Of a stretch of 64,000 nucleotides of DNA, positions 43,991 to 53,180 are shown piece after piece; within the stretch, counting starts at the first letter, position 1; every line of letters begins with the position of its first letter. The stretch covers positions 124,001-188,000 of the forward strand of contig CAWEPH010000005.1 in NCBI GenBank assembly GCA_963810915.1. Direction: 5' to 3'. The DNA is from JAOUEA01 sp963810915 (lineage in GTDB: Bacteria > Actinomycetota > UBA4738 > HRBIN12). The position numbers and the translations under genes are program-made. Below the pieces are notes generated by a model. The model had not been told where the DNA came from. It saw nothing but the letters and a program-made list of their open reading frames with translations, and searched no databases.

Positions 43991-44605
43991 ATGTTTCACG
44001 TGAAACATGAGGGTTGGAGCGAGTCGGGCGCGGCCGTCGGTGCTGACGTCGGACCCGAGGCGGCCGACCAGCTGGATATGTTCGAGCGCCTCCTCGTCGA
44101 ACGCGGGGCTCCGATGGGACTGATCTCACCAAGCGATGTATCGCGCGTTCGCGAGCGCCATATCCTGGATTCACTCCGGGCCGCTCCCTTCGTGAGGGGC
44201 AGAGCGATGGGGTACGACCTTGGATCGGGCGGAGGCCTGCCCGGCGTCGTGCTCGCGATCGTGCTTCCCGGGCTGTCGCTCTCTCTCGTCGAGGTGCGCA
44301 GGAACCGGGCGGCCTTCCTGGAGATGGCGGTGGCTGAACTGCGGCTCCCGAACGTAGCGGTGTACGGCCGGCGCGCCGAGACACTCAGGGAACGTCGTGA
44401 CCTCTGCCTGGCCCGTGCCTTCGCGCCACTCGGGCGCGCCTGGGACACCGCTCGTCCCCTGCTCCGTGAGACCGGCTCACTCGTGTATTGGGCCGGCGCC
44501 CGATTCGACGCATCGGCGGAGCTGCCCCCCGATGCCCTCACCCATATCCATCGGACCCCCGGACTCCCCGATTCGGGAGCCCTGATCGAGCTGACCGAAC
44601 GTTGA
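43991..44605 (+). CDS. rsmG: 16S rRNA (guanine-N7) methyltransferase
   Basis: The 204-residue enzyme methylates G527 of 16S rRNA. It has YDLGSGGGLPGVVLAIVLPG (motif I), a SLVEVRRNRAAFLEMA stretch and the RERHILDSL motif of the RsmG family. The ATG start lies within a parS site, so the N-terminus MFHVKHE is dictated by parS. The gene precedes parA, as usual. Confidence 0.95.
   Translation: MFHVKHEGWSESGAAVGADVGPEAADQLDMFERLLVERGAPMGLISPSDVSRVRERHILDSLRAAPFVRGRAMGYDLGSGGGLPGVVLAIVLPGLSLSLVEVRRNRAAFLEMAVAELRLPNVAVYGRRAETLRERRDLCLARAFAPLGRAWDTARPLLRETGSLVYWAGARFDASAELPPDALTHIHRTPGLPDSGALIELTER
43992..44007. promoter_or_regulatory. parS: parS centromere site
   Basis: TGTTTCACGTGAAACA, identical to the consensus 16-bp ParB-binding palindrome. 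It covers codons 1-6 of rsmG (the A of the ATG is one base before it), 0.7 kb from parA. It is the only perfect copy I see in the window. Confidence 0.95.
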
Positions 44606-44660
44606 TGACGGCGCATCCCACCGGTTCGCCTCCGATCGCCGCGATTCCCGCGTTCGTGGC

Positions 44661-44688
44661 TTGCAAGGTCGAACGCGCTCGCTATCAT
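44661..44688 (+). promoter_or_regulatory. parA promoter
   Basis: TTGCAA (44661-44666), 16 bases and TATCAT (44683-44688). The parA GTG is ten bases beyond the -10, so the message is almost leaderless. Confidence 0.5.
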
Positions 44689-44697
44689 GGGCGCGCA

Positions 44698-46273
44698 GTG
44701 ACCACCGCCTCATCCGGCGCCAGCGCCGCTTCCCGTGCCAGCTCTTCGCGAACCGCCTCCAAGGGCGGCGCGACCGCGGCAGCCAAGCCAGCCCGCAGCC
44801 CCAAGAAGGCGAAGCCTCAGGTTCCTGACGTTCCGGGCATCGCGCGCATCATCGCCATCGCCAACCAGAAAGGAGGGGTTGGCAAGTCCACCACCGCGGT
44901 GAGCCTGGGCGCCGCGCTCGCTGATGTGGGGTACCGGGTCCTGGTGGTCGATCTGGATCCTCAGGGAAACGCCTCGACCGGGATGGGCATCCGCCATGAG
45001 GCTCGGGAGATCACGGTCTACGACGTCGTCGTGGCCGAGGCCTCCGTCGACCTCGCGATCGTGCATACCCCCGTGGAGCGCCTCCACGCCATCCCCTCGA
45101 CGATCGACCTCGCCGGCGCGGAGATCGAGCTGGTCAGCCAGTTCTCCCGTGAAGGGCGTCTCAAGAAGGCGCTCGGCGAGGTGCGCGAAGGCGTGTATGA
45201 CTTCATCCTCCTCGATTGCCCTCCCTCGCTCGGGCTGTTGACCGTGAACGCGCTCACCGCGGCCGAGGAACTGATCGTCCCCATCCAATGCGAGTACTAC
45301 GCGCTGGAGGGCCTCGGTCAACTCCTGCGCAACGTCTCGCTGGTCCAGCAGAACATCAATCCCGGGTTGCGCTTGAGCGGCATCGTGATGACGATGTTCG
45401 ATCCCCGGACGAAGCTCTCCGAGCAGGTCGTCGAGGAGGTCAGGAACTACTTCGGCGACCTCGTGTACGACGTGATCATCCCGCGCACCGTGCGCCTGTC
45501 CGAGGCGCCGGGCTACGGGCAACCCATCACCGTGTACGACCCCAAGTCCAAGGGCGCCGAGTGCTACCGGGAGCTCGCCCGGGAGGTGGCCGTACGACCG
45601 CCGCCCGCCGAGCCGATGCCTGCCTACGAGGACCTGCCGACGGTGGTGGTGCCTGCGCTGACGCAGGAGGACACCGTCACACGGAAGCCACTGGCGGAGT
45701 CGGAGATCGAGGAGATCCCGACGGTGCACGCCATCGAGGAGGAGCTCGAGCAGGAGTCCGCCGTCGCGACGACCGAGGAGGCGGAGGACGAGTTCGAGGT
45801 CGAGGCCGTCCAGGAGGAGGTCACCGAGGTGCTCACCGAGGTCATCGAGGACGCCGAGGCCGAAGAGCGCGAAGGCGTCTGCCGAACCGGCCGAAACGAC
45901 CCTCGATGAGCCGGACGAACCCGCTCCCGCGACAGCGGCGGCCGAGGCATCGGAGGCCGCGGCGAGCATCGAGGTCGACCTGGCATCCAAGGACGACGAC
46001 CTGTGGGAGGACGTGGACGAACCCGCGCCGCCGGCGCCAAGGGTCCAGCCGCCGCACTCCCCTGCCCCACCCGGGCACCTTCCCGAACGACGGGTGGTGG
46101 TCATCGACGAGGACGCCGATTACCCGGCGTCCTCAACCCCGAGAGCGTCCGAGGGCCACGCGTCCGATGAGGAGGGGGCCGACAGGGCCTCTGCCGACAT
46201 CGGTGCGACCCTCGAGGACGAGGACGGGGAGCCCAAGCGTCGATGGCGACTGTTCCGCAAGGGAGGCGAGTGA
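44698..46273 (+). CDS. parA: Chromosome partitioning ATPase ParA with long acidic tail (one frameshift)
   Basis: The Walker-type ATPase core (about residues 45-300) has the deviant Walker A NQKGGVGKST, LVVDLDPQGNASTGMG and FILLDCPPSLG. An Ala/Ser/Lys-rich N-terminal extension precedes it. One extra C near 45868 (GAGCGCG) breaks the frame; after removing it the protein continues (KASAEPAETTLDEPDEPAPA onward) to a stop at 46273 that overlaps the parB start (TGATG). The repaired product is about 525 residues, roughly 200 more than ordinary ParA, the extra part being very acidic and ending basic (PKRRWRLFRKGGE). Confidence 0.93.
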
Positions 46274-47166
46274 TGTCGAAGCGAGGTGGACTGGGTCGAG
46301 GGTTGTCGGCGCTGATCCCGGGTGCGCCGGAGGCGGGAGAAGCCCCGCCCGGCTTGCTCGAGGTGCCGGTGAACGCCGTCTCCCCCAATCCCAAGCAACC
46401 CCGTACGCACTGGGACGAGGAGGAGATCGGAGCCCTGGCGGCCTCCATCCGCGAGGTGGGGATCCTGCAGCCCATCGTCGTCCGCAAGGCGGACACCGGG
46501 TACGAGTTGGTCGCGGGGGAGCGCCGCTTGCGCGCGGCCAAGGTTGCCGGCATGGCGACCGTGCCCGTGGTCGTCCGCGATACCGACGACGCTGATCTGC
46601 TGCGCGAGGCGCTGATCGAGAACATCCATCGCCAGGATCTCGGTCCGATCGAGCTCGCCGATGCGTTCCGGGCCTTGCTGGAGGAGCTCGGTCTCAAGCA
46701 GGAGGAGCTGGCGGAGAGGGTGGGCGTCTCTCGCTCCCACATCGCGAACACGATCCGGCTGCTGCAGCTCCCCCTGGAATCCCAGCAACTCCTGAGCGAC
46801 GGGAAGATCCAGGCGGGGCACGCTCGTGCCCTCCTCTCGCTCGGCGACGCCGAGGCGCAGAACGCCCTGGCGCTGCGGATCGCGGCAGAGGACCTGTCCG
46901 TCCGCGCGACCGAGGAACTCGTGCGCCGCTATGTCGAGGCTCCGACGAAGGACGAGAAGCCCGCCACCAAGGCCGGGGACGAGTCCCCGAACGACCCGAG
47001 CGTGGGCGAGGTGGAGGAGATCCTCTCAGAACAGCTCGCCACCCGCGTGCAGATCCAGATGGGGAAGAAGCGCGGCCGCGTCATCATCGAGTTCGGCTCG
47101 GCAGATGACCTGGAACGCATCGTTTCGGAGATCATCGGCTCAGGCCCCGGCCTCGCGCCCGAGTAG
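46273..47166 (+). CDS. parB: Chromosome partitioning protein ParB
   Basis: The 297-residue CTPase/DNA clamp has the N-terminal LGRGLSALIPG, the CTP-binding motifs (TGYELVAGERRLRAAKVAG, ENIHRQDLGPIELADAFRA) and the helix-turn-helix AERVGVSRSHIANTIRLLQL for parS binding, with a C-terminal dimer domain. Coupled to parA by TGATG. It converges on ddl with a 27-base overlap of the two coding ends. Confidence 0.96.
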   Translation: MSKRGGLGRGLSALIPGAPEAGEAPPGLLEVPVNAVSPNPKQPRTHWDEEEIGALAASIREVGILQPIVVRKADTGYELVAGERRLRAAKVAGMATVPVVVRDTDDADLLREALIENIHRQDLGPIELADAFRALLEELGLKQEELAERVGVSRSHIANTIRLLQLPLESQQLLSDGKIQAGHARALLSLGDAEAQNALALRIAAEDLSVRATEELVRRYVEAPTKDEKPATKAGDESPNDPSVGEVEEILSEQLATRVQIQMGKKRGRVIIEFGSADDLERIVSEIIGSGPGLAPE

Positions 47167-48127
47167 CGGGGGCCATCCAGCGTTCCACCTCACCCGCGGG
47201 CGATGCGCTGCCTGTAGGACCCTGTCACACAGATCGGACATCCCCATGCCGGCGGCGTGAGCAGCCATCGGGAGCAGACTGGTCTCGGTCATGCCCGGGG
47301 AGACGTTCACCTCGAGGACCCACGGCTGTCCCTGATGGTCGACGATCAGATCGACCCGCGTGACGTCCCGCGTCCCGAGCGCGACCGCTGCCCGCCCCGC
47401 CTCCGCCGCGCTGGCCTCCGCGACATCGGGGGAGAGGCGTGCGGGAGCGAAGTACTCCGTGGCACCGGCCGTGTAGCGGGCCGCGTAGTCGTACACCCCG
47501 CCCTTGGGCGCGATCTCGACCAACGGCAACGCCTCAGCGGGGTCGCCGACCAGCCCGGCTGCCACCTCGGTTCCGTCAACCATGGCCTCCACCACCGCGG
47601 CGCCGCTGAACGCGAGCGCCGCCATCACGGCGTTCGGGAGGTCGGCGCCGCGCTCGACGAACCCGACGCCCAGGGCGGACCCGCTGCGCGAGGGCTTGAC
47701 CACGCAGGGGAGTCCGACCCGATCCACCGCGAGGCTGAGTGCCGCCCCAGCCCCGAGATCCCGCAGGGCCCAACCCTCGATGGTCACCCAGTCCGGGGTG
47801 CGGACGCCGGCACGGCTCAGCGCGTCCTTCGCGAGGACCTTGTCGAATGCGACCTCGCAGTCGAACGCTGCAGTACCGGTGTAGGGGATGTTCAGGAGAT
47901 CCAGGAGGCGCTGCACCGTGCCGTCCTCGCCCTCCTTGCCGTGCAGGCTCAGGTAGCAGAGATCCGGCGCCGCGCTCCTGCAATGCCTCCGCGAGCGGGG
48001 TCTCACCCGGGTCGATGAGCTCGGCCTCATGGCCCAACTCCACGAGTGATGCCGTCACACGATGCCCGCTGCGCAGCGACACGTCACGCTCCGGGGTGCG
48101 GCCGCCGGCGAGCACGCAGATCCTCAT
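47140..48127 (-). CDS. ddl: D-alanine--D-alanine ligase (one frameshift)
   Basis: This ATP-grasp enzyme joins two D-Ala for wall precursors. The start MRICVLAGGRTPERDVSLRS at 48127 overlaps the aminotransferase stop (ATGA). One extra base lies at about 47964-47979, after which LCYLSLHGKEGEDGTVQ continues. Further motifs: YTGTAAFDCEVAFDKVLAKD, PCVVKPSRSGSALGVGFVE, WVLEVNVSPGMTETSL. About 328 residues. Its location in the origin region is unusual; the enzyme usually sits elsewhere, so an additional ddl may exist in the genome. Confidence 0.88.
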
Positions 48128-49350
48128 GGGTGGAGGCTCCGATACAGCTGCTCCTCGTCCTCGAGGAGCGCGCCAAGCCTCGCGACACCCTCGCGGATCC
48201 GATCCTCGGTGGGGTAGCAGAAGGCGAGTCGCATCTGGTTGGCGCCGCGGCCGTCGGGGTAGAAGGCGGTGCCCGGGACGTACGCCACGCGCCGTTCGAC
48301 CGCGGCGGCGAGCATCGCGCGCGTATCCACCCAGTCGGGGAGGCTGACCCAGATGTAGAAGCCTCCCGCCGGACGTGTCCACATCGCGCCGTCCGGGAAC
48401 GTCTCGTCGATGGCCTCGAGCATCGCATCGCGTCGCGCGCGATAGATGCCCACGAGGTTGGAGAGGTTCTCCCGCCAGCGCTCGCCGGCGAAATACCGCT
48501 CGGTGACCAACATGTTGAACGACGACCCGCAGAGGTCCGCGGCCTCCTTGGCGAGGACCAACCGCTGGACGACCGATTGTTCCGCGAGGGCCCACCCGAC
48601 CCGCACGCCGGGGGAGAAGACCTTGGAGACCGTCCCGAGGTAGATCACGTTCTCGGGGTCGAGGGTTCGCAGCGCGGGGAGCGGATCGCCCTCGAACCTG
48701 AGCATCCCGTAGGGGTTGTCCTCCACGATCGGCACCCCCGCCTCCCGGCAGAGCGCCACGAGGCGCTCGCGCCGCGCGTATGACAACGTCACACCGGAAG
48801 GATTGCCGAAGTTGGGGCAGGTGTAGACGAACTTGGGGCGGTCACCGCGGACGAACGCCTCCTCCAACCGATCGACGATCATGCCCTCGTCGTCGATGTC
48901 GATCTGCAGGTAGCGAGGCTCGTACGCGCTGAACGCGGTGAGCGCTCCCACATACGCCGGCGCCTCGACGGCGACCAGGTCGCCCGGGTCGACGAAGATC
49001 TTGCCCACGAGGTCGAGCGCCTGCTGCGCGCCGGTCGTGATCACCATGTCCTCGGGGTCGCCGGCGATCGCCTCCTCGCCCATCAGCGCGATCATCCGTT
49101 CGCGCAGCGCCGGATGGCCCTGACCGCCCCCGTACTGCAGCGCCTTCGAACCGTGTTCGTCGAGCACCTCGCGCACGACCTCGAGCACGTCGGCGGAGGG
49201 AATGGCCTGGACGTACGGCATGCCGCCGGCGAGGGAGACCACGTCCGGGCGGGAGGCGACGGCGAAGAGCGCGCGGATCTCGGAAGCCGACATGCCGGAG
49301 GTGCGCCGGGCGTAGCGGTCGACGAAACGATCGATGGAGAACTCGGCCAT
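48124..49350 (-). CDS. PLP-dependent aminotransferase (MocR/2-aminoadipate type)
   Basis: The 408-residue fold-type I enzyme has the Lys motif LGTVSKVFSPGVRVGWA, the YTCPNFGNPSGVTLS motif and the ISLAGGMPYVQ-like start (VVSLAGGMPYVQAIPSADV). There is no N-terminal GntR domain. Coupled to ddl by a four-base overlap, it may supply or remove an amino acid for wall synthesis, for example a D- or branched-chain amino acid; this is context-based. Confidence 0.85.
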   Translation of the reverse strand: MAEFSIDRFVDRYARRTSGMSASEIRALFAVASRPDVVSLAGGMPYVQAIPSADVLEVVREVLDEHGSKALQYGGGQGHPALRERMIALMGEEAIAGDPEDMVITTGAQQALDLVGKIFVDPGDLVAVEAPAYVGALTAFSAYEPRYLQIDIDDEGMIVDRLEEAFVRGDRPKFVYTCPNFGNPSGVTLSYARRERLVALCREAGVPIVEDNPYGMLRFEGDPLPALRTLDPENVIYLGTVSKVFSPGVRVGWALAEQSVVQRLVLAKEAADLCGSSFNMLVTERYFAGERWRENLSNLVGIYRARRDAMLEAIDETFPDGAMWTRPAGGFYIWVSLPDWVDTRAMLAAAVERRVAYVPGTAFYPDGRGANQMRLAFCYPTEDRIREGVARLGALLEDEEQLYRSLHP

Positions 49351-49407
49351 GGGAAGGGCCTCAGCCTAGCAGCGCCTCCGCGGCCGGCCGGGGGAGGGGC
49401 CCCTCGC

Positions 49408-50163
49408 TCAGTAGCCCGCCAGGACGCCCCACTCCACCGGGACGCAGGCACCCGTGATGGGCGTCGCCTCGGTCGAGGCGAGGAACGCCACGAGCGACGC
49501 GATCTCATCGGGGCGGATGAAGCGCGCACGCGCTCCCTGCGGCATCTTGGCCAGCAGCGACCGGAGATACCCGTCCTCGTCTCCTCCGCCGAAGTCCCGG
49601 GCCTGGCCGTCGAGCATCGGGGTGTCCACGTCCGCCGGGCAGACCGCGTTCACCCGAACACCGAGCGGAGCAAGCTCCAGCGCAAGGGACTTGGTGATCC
49701 CATTCACGCCGAACTTCGAGGCGTTGTAGATCGCGCATCCCGGGTTCCCACCCAGGCCGCTGTCGCTGGAGATGTTCACGATGCAGCCCTCGCTGCGGAT
49801 CAGTTCCGGGATCGCGTAGCGCGACGCGAAGAACGTGCCCTTCAGGTTCACCCCGATCGTGCGATCCCATTGCTCCTCGGTCATGTCCCAGGAGTCGCCC
49901 TCGACCCAGACCCCGGCCGCGTTCACGAGGACGTCGAGCACACCGTGCATCGCGAGGACCTCGCTCACCATCCGCGCACACTCGGGGACGACGGTCAGAT
50001 CCGCCTGGACCGTCGCGATGTCGGGTAGCGCCGACGCCGCCGACCGGAGCCTCGCCGCATCGACGTCGGCGAGGACGACGGCATCGCCGTCGCGGAGGAA
50101 TCGTTCGGCGATCGCGCGGCCGATCCCACCGGCGCCGCCGGTGATCAGGGCGACGCGCGTCAC
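49408..50163 (-). CDS. SDR-family oxidoreductase
   Basis: The 251-residue Rossmann enzyme has TGGAGGIGRAIAERFL (cofactor binding), LVNAAGVW, the catalytic S (IVNISSDSG) and YNASKFG (Y-x3-K). It starts at a GTG overlapping the preceding stop (GTGA). It belongs to the classical SDR group; the substrate is unknown. Part of the LLM-PLDc_N-SDR operon. Confidence 0.9.
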   Translation of the reverse strand: MTRVALITGGAGGIGRAIAERFLRDGDAVVLADVDAARLRSAASALPDIATVQADLTVVPECARMVSEVLAMHGVLDVLVNAAGVWVEGDSWDMTEEQWDRTIGVNLKGTFFASRYAIPELIRSEGCIVNISSDSGLGGNPGCAIYNASKFGVNGITKSLALELAPLGVRVNAVCPADVDTPMLDGQARDFGGGDEDGYLRSLLAKMPQGARARFIRPDEIASLVAFLASTEATPITGACVPVEWGVLAGY

Positions 50164-50531
50164 GCTCCGACGGTCCCGGCGGGCGGTGGGGGTGGCGGCG
50201 GCATCCCTCCGGGCGGAGCGGCGCCCGTCTTCATGCCCTCGCGCACGGCCTTGCTCGGCCGCCCGGCGACGAGGTACACGATCGCGCCGATCACCTGCAG
50301 CAACACGATCACCAGGACCCACACGAGCTTGGTGCCCGACTGGTAGTAGCGATCGTCGGGCACGCGGATCGCGTCCACGAGCGCCCAGATCCAGAAGGCC
50401 AGGCTCGCGATGCCGAGCACGATGATGAACACCGCGAACACCCAGAAGAACGCGGGGACATCGTCCCCGTTCACCACCACCGTCGGACCCCCTGAAGGGT
50501 TGACCGTCACCTGCGCCAGCATCGGGATCAT
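50160..50531 (-). CDS. PLDc_N-domain membrane protein
   Basis: The 123-residue protein has two spans (about 27-50 and 69-89) with the PLDc_N pattern WIWALVDAIRVPD and YYQSGTKLVWVLVIV. The tail is a polyproline run (GGMPPPPPPPAGT). Four-base overlaps join it to the LLM gene before and the SDR gene after it. Confidence 0.8.
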   Translation of the reverse strand: MIPMLAQVTVNPSGGPTVVVNGDDVPAFFWVFAVFIIVLGIASLAFWIWALVDAIRVPDDRYYQSGTKLVWVLVIVLLQVIGAIVYLVAGRPSKAVREGMKTGAAPPGGMPPPPPPPAGTVGA

Positions 50532-51487
50532 CCAGGCTCCTTCACCTTCGGGAATACCTCTGCGGCAAGCACTTCGAGCATGTCCAGGTCGTCGAAGAGC
50601 TCGTGGTTGAGCATGATGCGCTGCACGCCGGCGGCCGCGTACTCCGTGAGCCGCTCGGCGGCCTGTTCCGCCGACCCCACGACGCAGGTGGCGCGCAGCT
50701 CGTCGAGCTCGTCTTCGAACCGCCCGGCCCGCATCGCGCGTTCGCGCGCCCGCCTGATGCGCCCCATCGCCTCCTCTTCGCTCGAACCCACGTAGCACCA
50801 TGTCATGACGGACGTCGTGAGCGTCGCCTGGTCCCTGCCGTCGGCGTCGAGCCGCCCGCGGACCCTCGCGATCCGTTCGCCCGCTTCGGAAGGGCCCACG
50901 CCCACGGTGTTGAACTCGTCCCCCCAGCGGGAGACCAGCGCGGCGATGCGCGGGCCTCCTTCTCCCCCCACGATGATCGGCGGGTGCGGCTCCTGCACGC
51001 CCTTGGGCGCGAAGGGAACGTCCTCCAGCGCGTAGTAGGTGCCCGTGAACGTGAACACCTCCTCGGTGAGCAGCCGGTGCACGATCTCGAGTTGCTCCTC
51101 CAGCCGCGCGAACCGCTCCTGCACGGGAGGGAACGGGAAGCCGTGGGTGCGGTGCTCTTCCTCCCACCATCCCGCGCCCATGCCGATCTCCGCGCGCCCG
51201 CCGCTGATGCGGTCCACGGTGACCGCGGCCTTGGCCAGGACGGCGGGCGGCCGGAACGTCACGGGGGAGACGAGCGTGCCCATGCGGATCGACGACGTGA
51301 CCGCGGCGAGACCGGCGAGGTTCGTCCACGCGTCGGAGGACCCACGTTCGCGGTTGCGCATCACGCTGAAGTAGTGGTCCGAGGTGAAGATCGCGTCGAA
51401 GCCCAGGCGCTCGGCCGCCTGCGCGGCCGCCACCCACTCCTCCCAGGTCACACCCTCTTGGCCCTCGAGCATCAAGCAGAAGCGCAT
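50528..51487 (-). CDS. LLM-class F420-dependent oxidoreductase
   Basis: The 319-residue TIM-barrel enzyme shows luciferase-like segments: FCLMLEGQEGVTWEEWVAAA, FDAIFTSDHYFSVM, GTLVSPVTFRPPAVLAKAAV, RISGGRAEIGMGAGWWEEEH and PPIIVGGEGGPRIAALVSRW. Members usually use F420H2 or FMN. The start is an ATG at 51487; it leads an operon of three coupled genes. Confidence 0.88.
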   Translation of the reverse strand: MRFCLMLEGQEGVTWEEWVAAAQAAERLGFDAIFTSDHYFSVMRNRERGSSDAWTNLAGLAAVTSSIRMGTLVSPVTFRPPAVLAKAAVTVDRISGGRAEIGMGAGWWEEEHRTHGFPFPPVQERFARLEEQLEIVHRLLTEEVFTFTGTYYALEDVPFAPKGVQEPHPPIIVGGEGGPRIAALVSRWGDEFNTVGVGPSEAGERIARVRGRLDADGRDQATLTTSVMTWCYVGSSEEEAMGRIRRARERAMRAGRFEDELDELRATCVVGSAEQAAERLTEYAAAGVQRIMLNHELFDDLDMLEVLAAEVFPKVKEPG

Positions 51488-51509
51488 CGGCGCGTAGCAT
51501 AGCCCCGCC

Positions 51510-51660
51510 ATGAACGACACCGTCTGCCGAGCCCGAGCCGACGGACGCGACCCACCCCACCGAGGGTCAGCGGGCCCTGCGCGGTCTGCTGCTCGGGGCG
51601 GCGCTCGGTGCCGTTCTCGCGACGCTCGCGCGGCGACGCCGGCGAGGGAACGAGGGCTAG
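51510..51660 (+). CDS. Small single-span protein (one frameshift)
   Basis: The ATG at 51510 reads MNDTVC, then one extra base near 51527 shifts to EPEPTDATHPTEGQRA, a hydrophobic span (LRGLLLGAALGAVLATLA) and a basic tail RRRRRGNEG, about 48 residues. Its stop overlaps the end of the CwlM-like gene on the other strand at CTAG. The type I topology with acid-Pro ectodomain and Arg stop is convincing though the gene is short. Confidence 0.5.
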
Positions 51661-52683
51661 CCCCGGAAGAAACGCTGGAGCCCGGCCGCCACGGCCCGCC
51701 CGACCCGCCCGGGGAACGCGGGGTCGGCGAGGAGCGTCGGCCTCCTCCGCGTTCGTGGCGAAGACGGGCTCCACCTGGACGGCGGGCATCCTCGTCTCCC
51801 GGAGCATGGCGACGGTGAGCCGCTGGAGTCGGCCGCGGCAGGCGAACTCCCCTTCGAGCTCCTCCAGGATCAGCTGGGCGAGCAGGTGTCCGGCGGGTGA
51901 GTGCGTCGATGCGGTGCCGAAGTACGAGCACGTCGGGCCCCGCCCCTCGGGGAGCCCAGCAGCCAGATGCAGCGAGATGCAGGCCACCGCGTCGACGTCG
52001 TTGGCCATGGAGGCGCGCTCTGAAGGGCTGGGCGTCTCGGCCGGTCCGCGCACCAGCACGGGATGCGCGCCGAGCGCGCTCAGCTCGTCGCGGAGCGCCT
52101 CGGCCATCGCGTAGGTGGCCACGCCGTCCTCGTCCGCGTGCTCGGCGTCGATCGCGATCACGGCTCCCGCGATCGACGTGTGTCGCTGACGGAGCTCCTC
52201 GAGCTCGCGGACGAACGCGCGTCCGATCACCGTCTCCTGAGGACGCATGCGATCGAGCGTCGCGATGGCGTGAGGTCCGGCGATGCCGTCGGGCTCGTCG
52301 CCCACGTTCCGCTGGAACTCCCGCAGCGCGCGGTCGGTGTTCGGCCCGAAGAGACCGTCCGCGCGCCCCACATCGAAGCCGAGGGCATCGAGCTTGCGCT
52401 GCAACGCGAGCACGTCGTCGCCGCGGAAGTTGGGAGCGTGGAGGTAGAGGGTGCGGTCACCGAGGCGGTAGGACGCCTCGACCAGCTGGCCCCACGTGTC
52501 CGGCCCCACGAGCCCGTCCACCCGCAGTCGCCGGGCCGCCTGGAAGGTCCGGACGGCATCCTCCGTCGAGGGACCGAACCGCCCGTCGCTCTCGGCGGCG
52601 TCGATCGCCGCGCCGAGCGCACGCAGGCGCTGTTGGATGTCGTGGATCTCGGGGCCCTCGTCGCCGAGGTGGTAGACGCGCAC
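51657..52683 (-). CDS. CwlM-like protein: two PG-binding domains and amidase_3 fold (one frameshift)
   Basis: It starts at a GTG (52683). Two PG_binding_1 domains (about 5-65 and 75-140; each with DGLxGPxT) precede an N-acetylmuramoyl-L-alanine amidase fold. Of the zinc site, H in AIDAEHADED and H in CISLHLA remain, and the catalytic Glu in QVEPVFATN, but the expected Glu ligand is missing. One extra C near 51735 (GAGCGTC plus strand) shifts the tail to LLADPAFPGRVGRAVAAGLQ. No signal peptide is seen. In Mycobacterium, CwlM in this place is a cytoplasmic activator of MurA, and this protein is likely a similar regulator. Confidence 0.82.
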
Positions 52684-52748
52684 GCATCGAGTCTCTCCCC
52701 GCCGCGGCGCCGTCGGCAACCGACGTGCTCAGGCGCGCGGGAGGTGGG

Positions 52749-53075
52749 TCAGGACAGGTGCGGATCGACGTCCTTCAAGATGGCGTCCTTCGGGCGCGCG
52801 CCGATGACGCGCGCGACCTCCTCGCCGCCCTTGAACAGGATCAGCGAGGGGATCGACATCACGCCGTAGCGACGCGTGGCGTCCGGGTTGTCGTCGATGT
52901 TCAGCTTGACGACGTTCAGTCGCTCGCCCTTCTCCTGGCCGATCTCCTCCACGACCGGGGAGACCATGTGGCACGGCACGCACCATTCGGCCCAGAAGTC
53001 CACGAGGACCGGGGTCTCGGAATCGAGCACCTTCGTCTGGAATTCCTGGTCGTTCACTTCGCCGATGTTCGCCAT
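52749..53075 (-). CDS. trxA: Thioredoxin
   Basis: The 108-residue thioredoxin has the active-site loop FWAEWCVPCHMVSP, in which the usual CGPC is CVPC, and the cis-Pro SIPSLILFK. AAGGAGA precedes the ATG. It follows trxB on the same strand and probably forms an operon. Confidence 0.95.
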   Translation of the reverse strand: MANIGEVNDQEFQTKVLDSETPVLVDFWAEWCVPCHMVSPVVEEIGQEKGERLNVVKLNIDDNPDATRRYGVMSIPSLILFKGGEEVARVIGARPKDAILKDVDPHLS

Positions 53076-53180
53076 CTCGGATCGTCTCCTTGCGTTCGTT
53101 CGGGCTCCGGTGGGGCCGCCGGCACCGCTTCCGGCCCGACGCTAGCTTCTCAAACACGCACGTGCCGCGCGGGATTCCCG

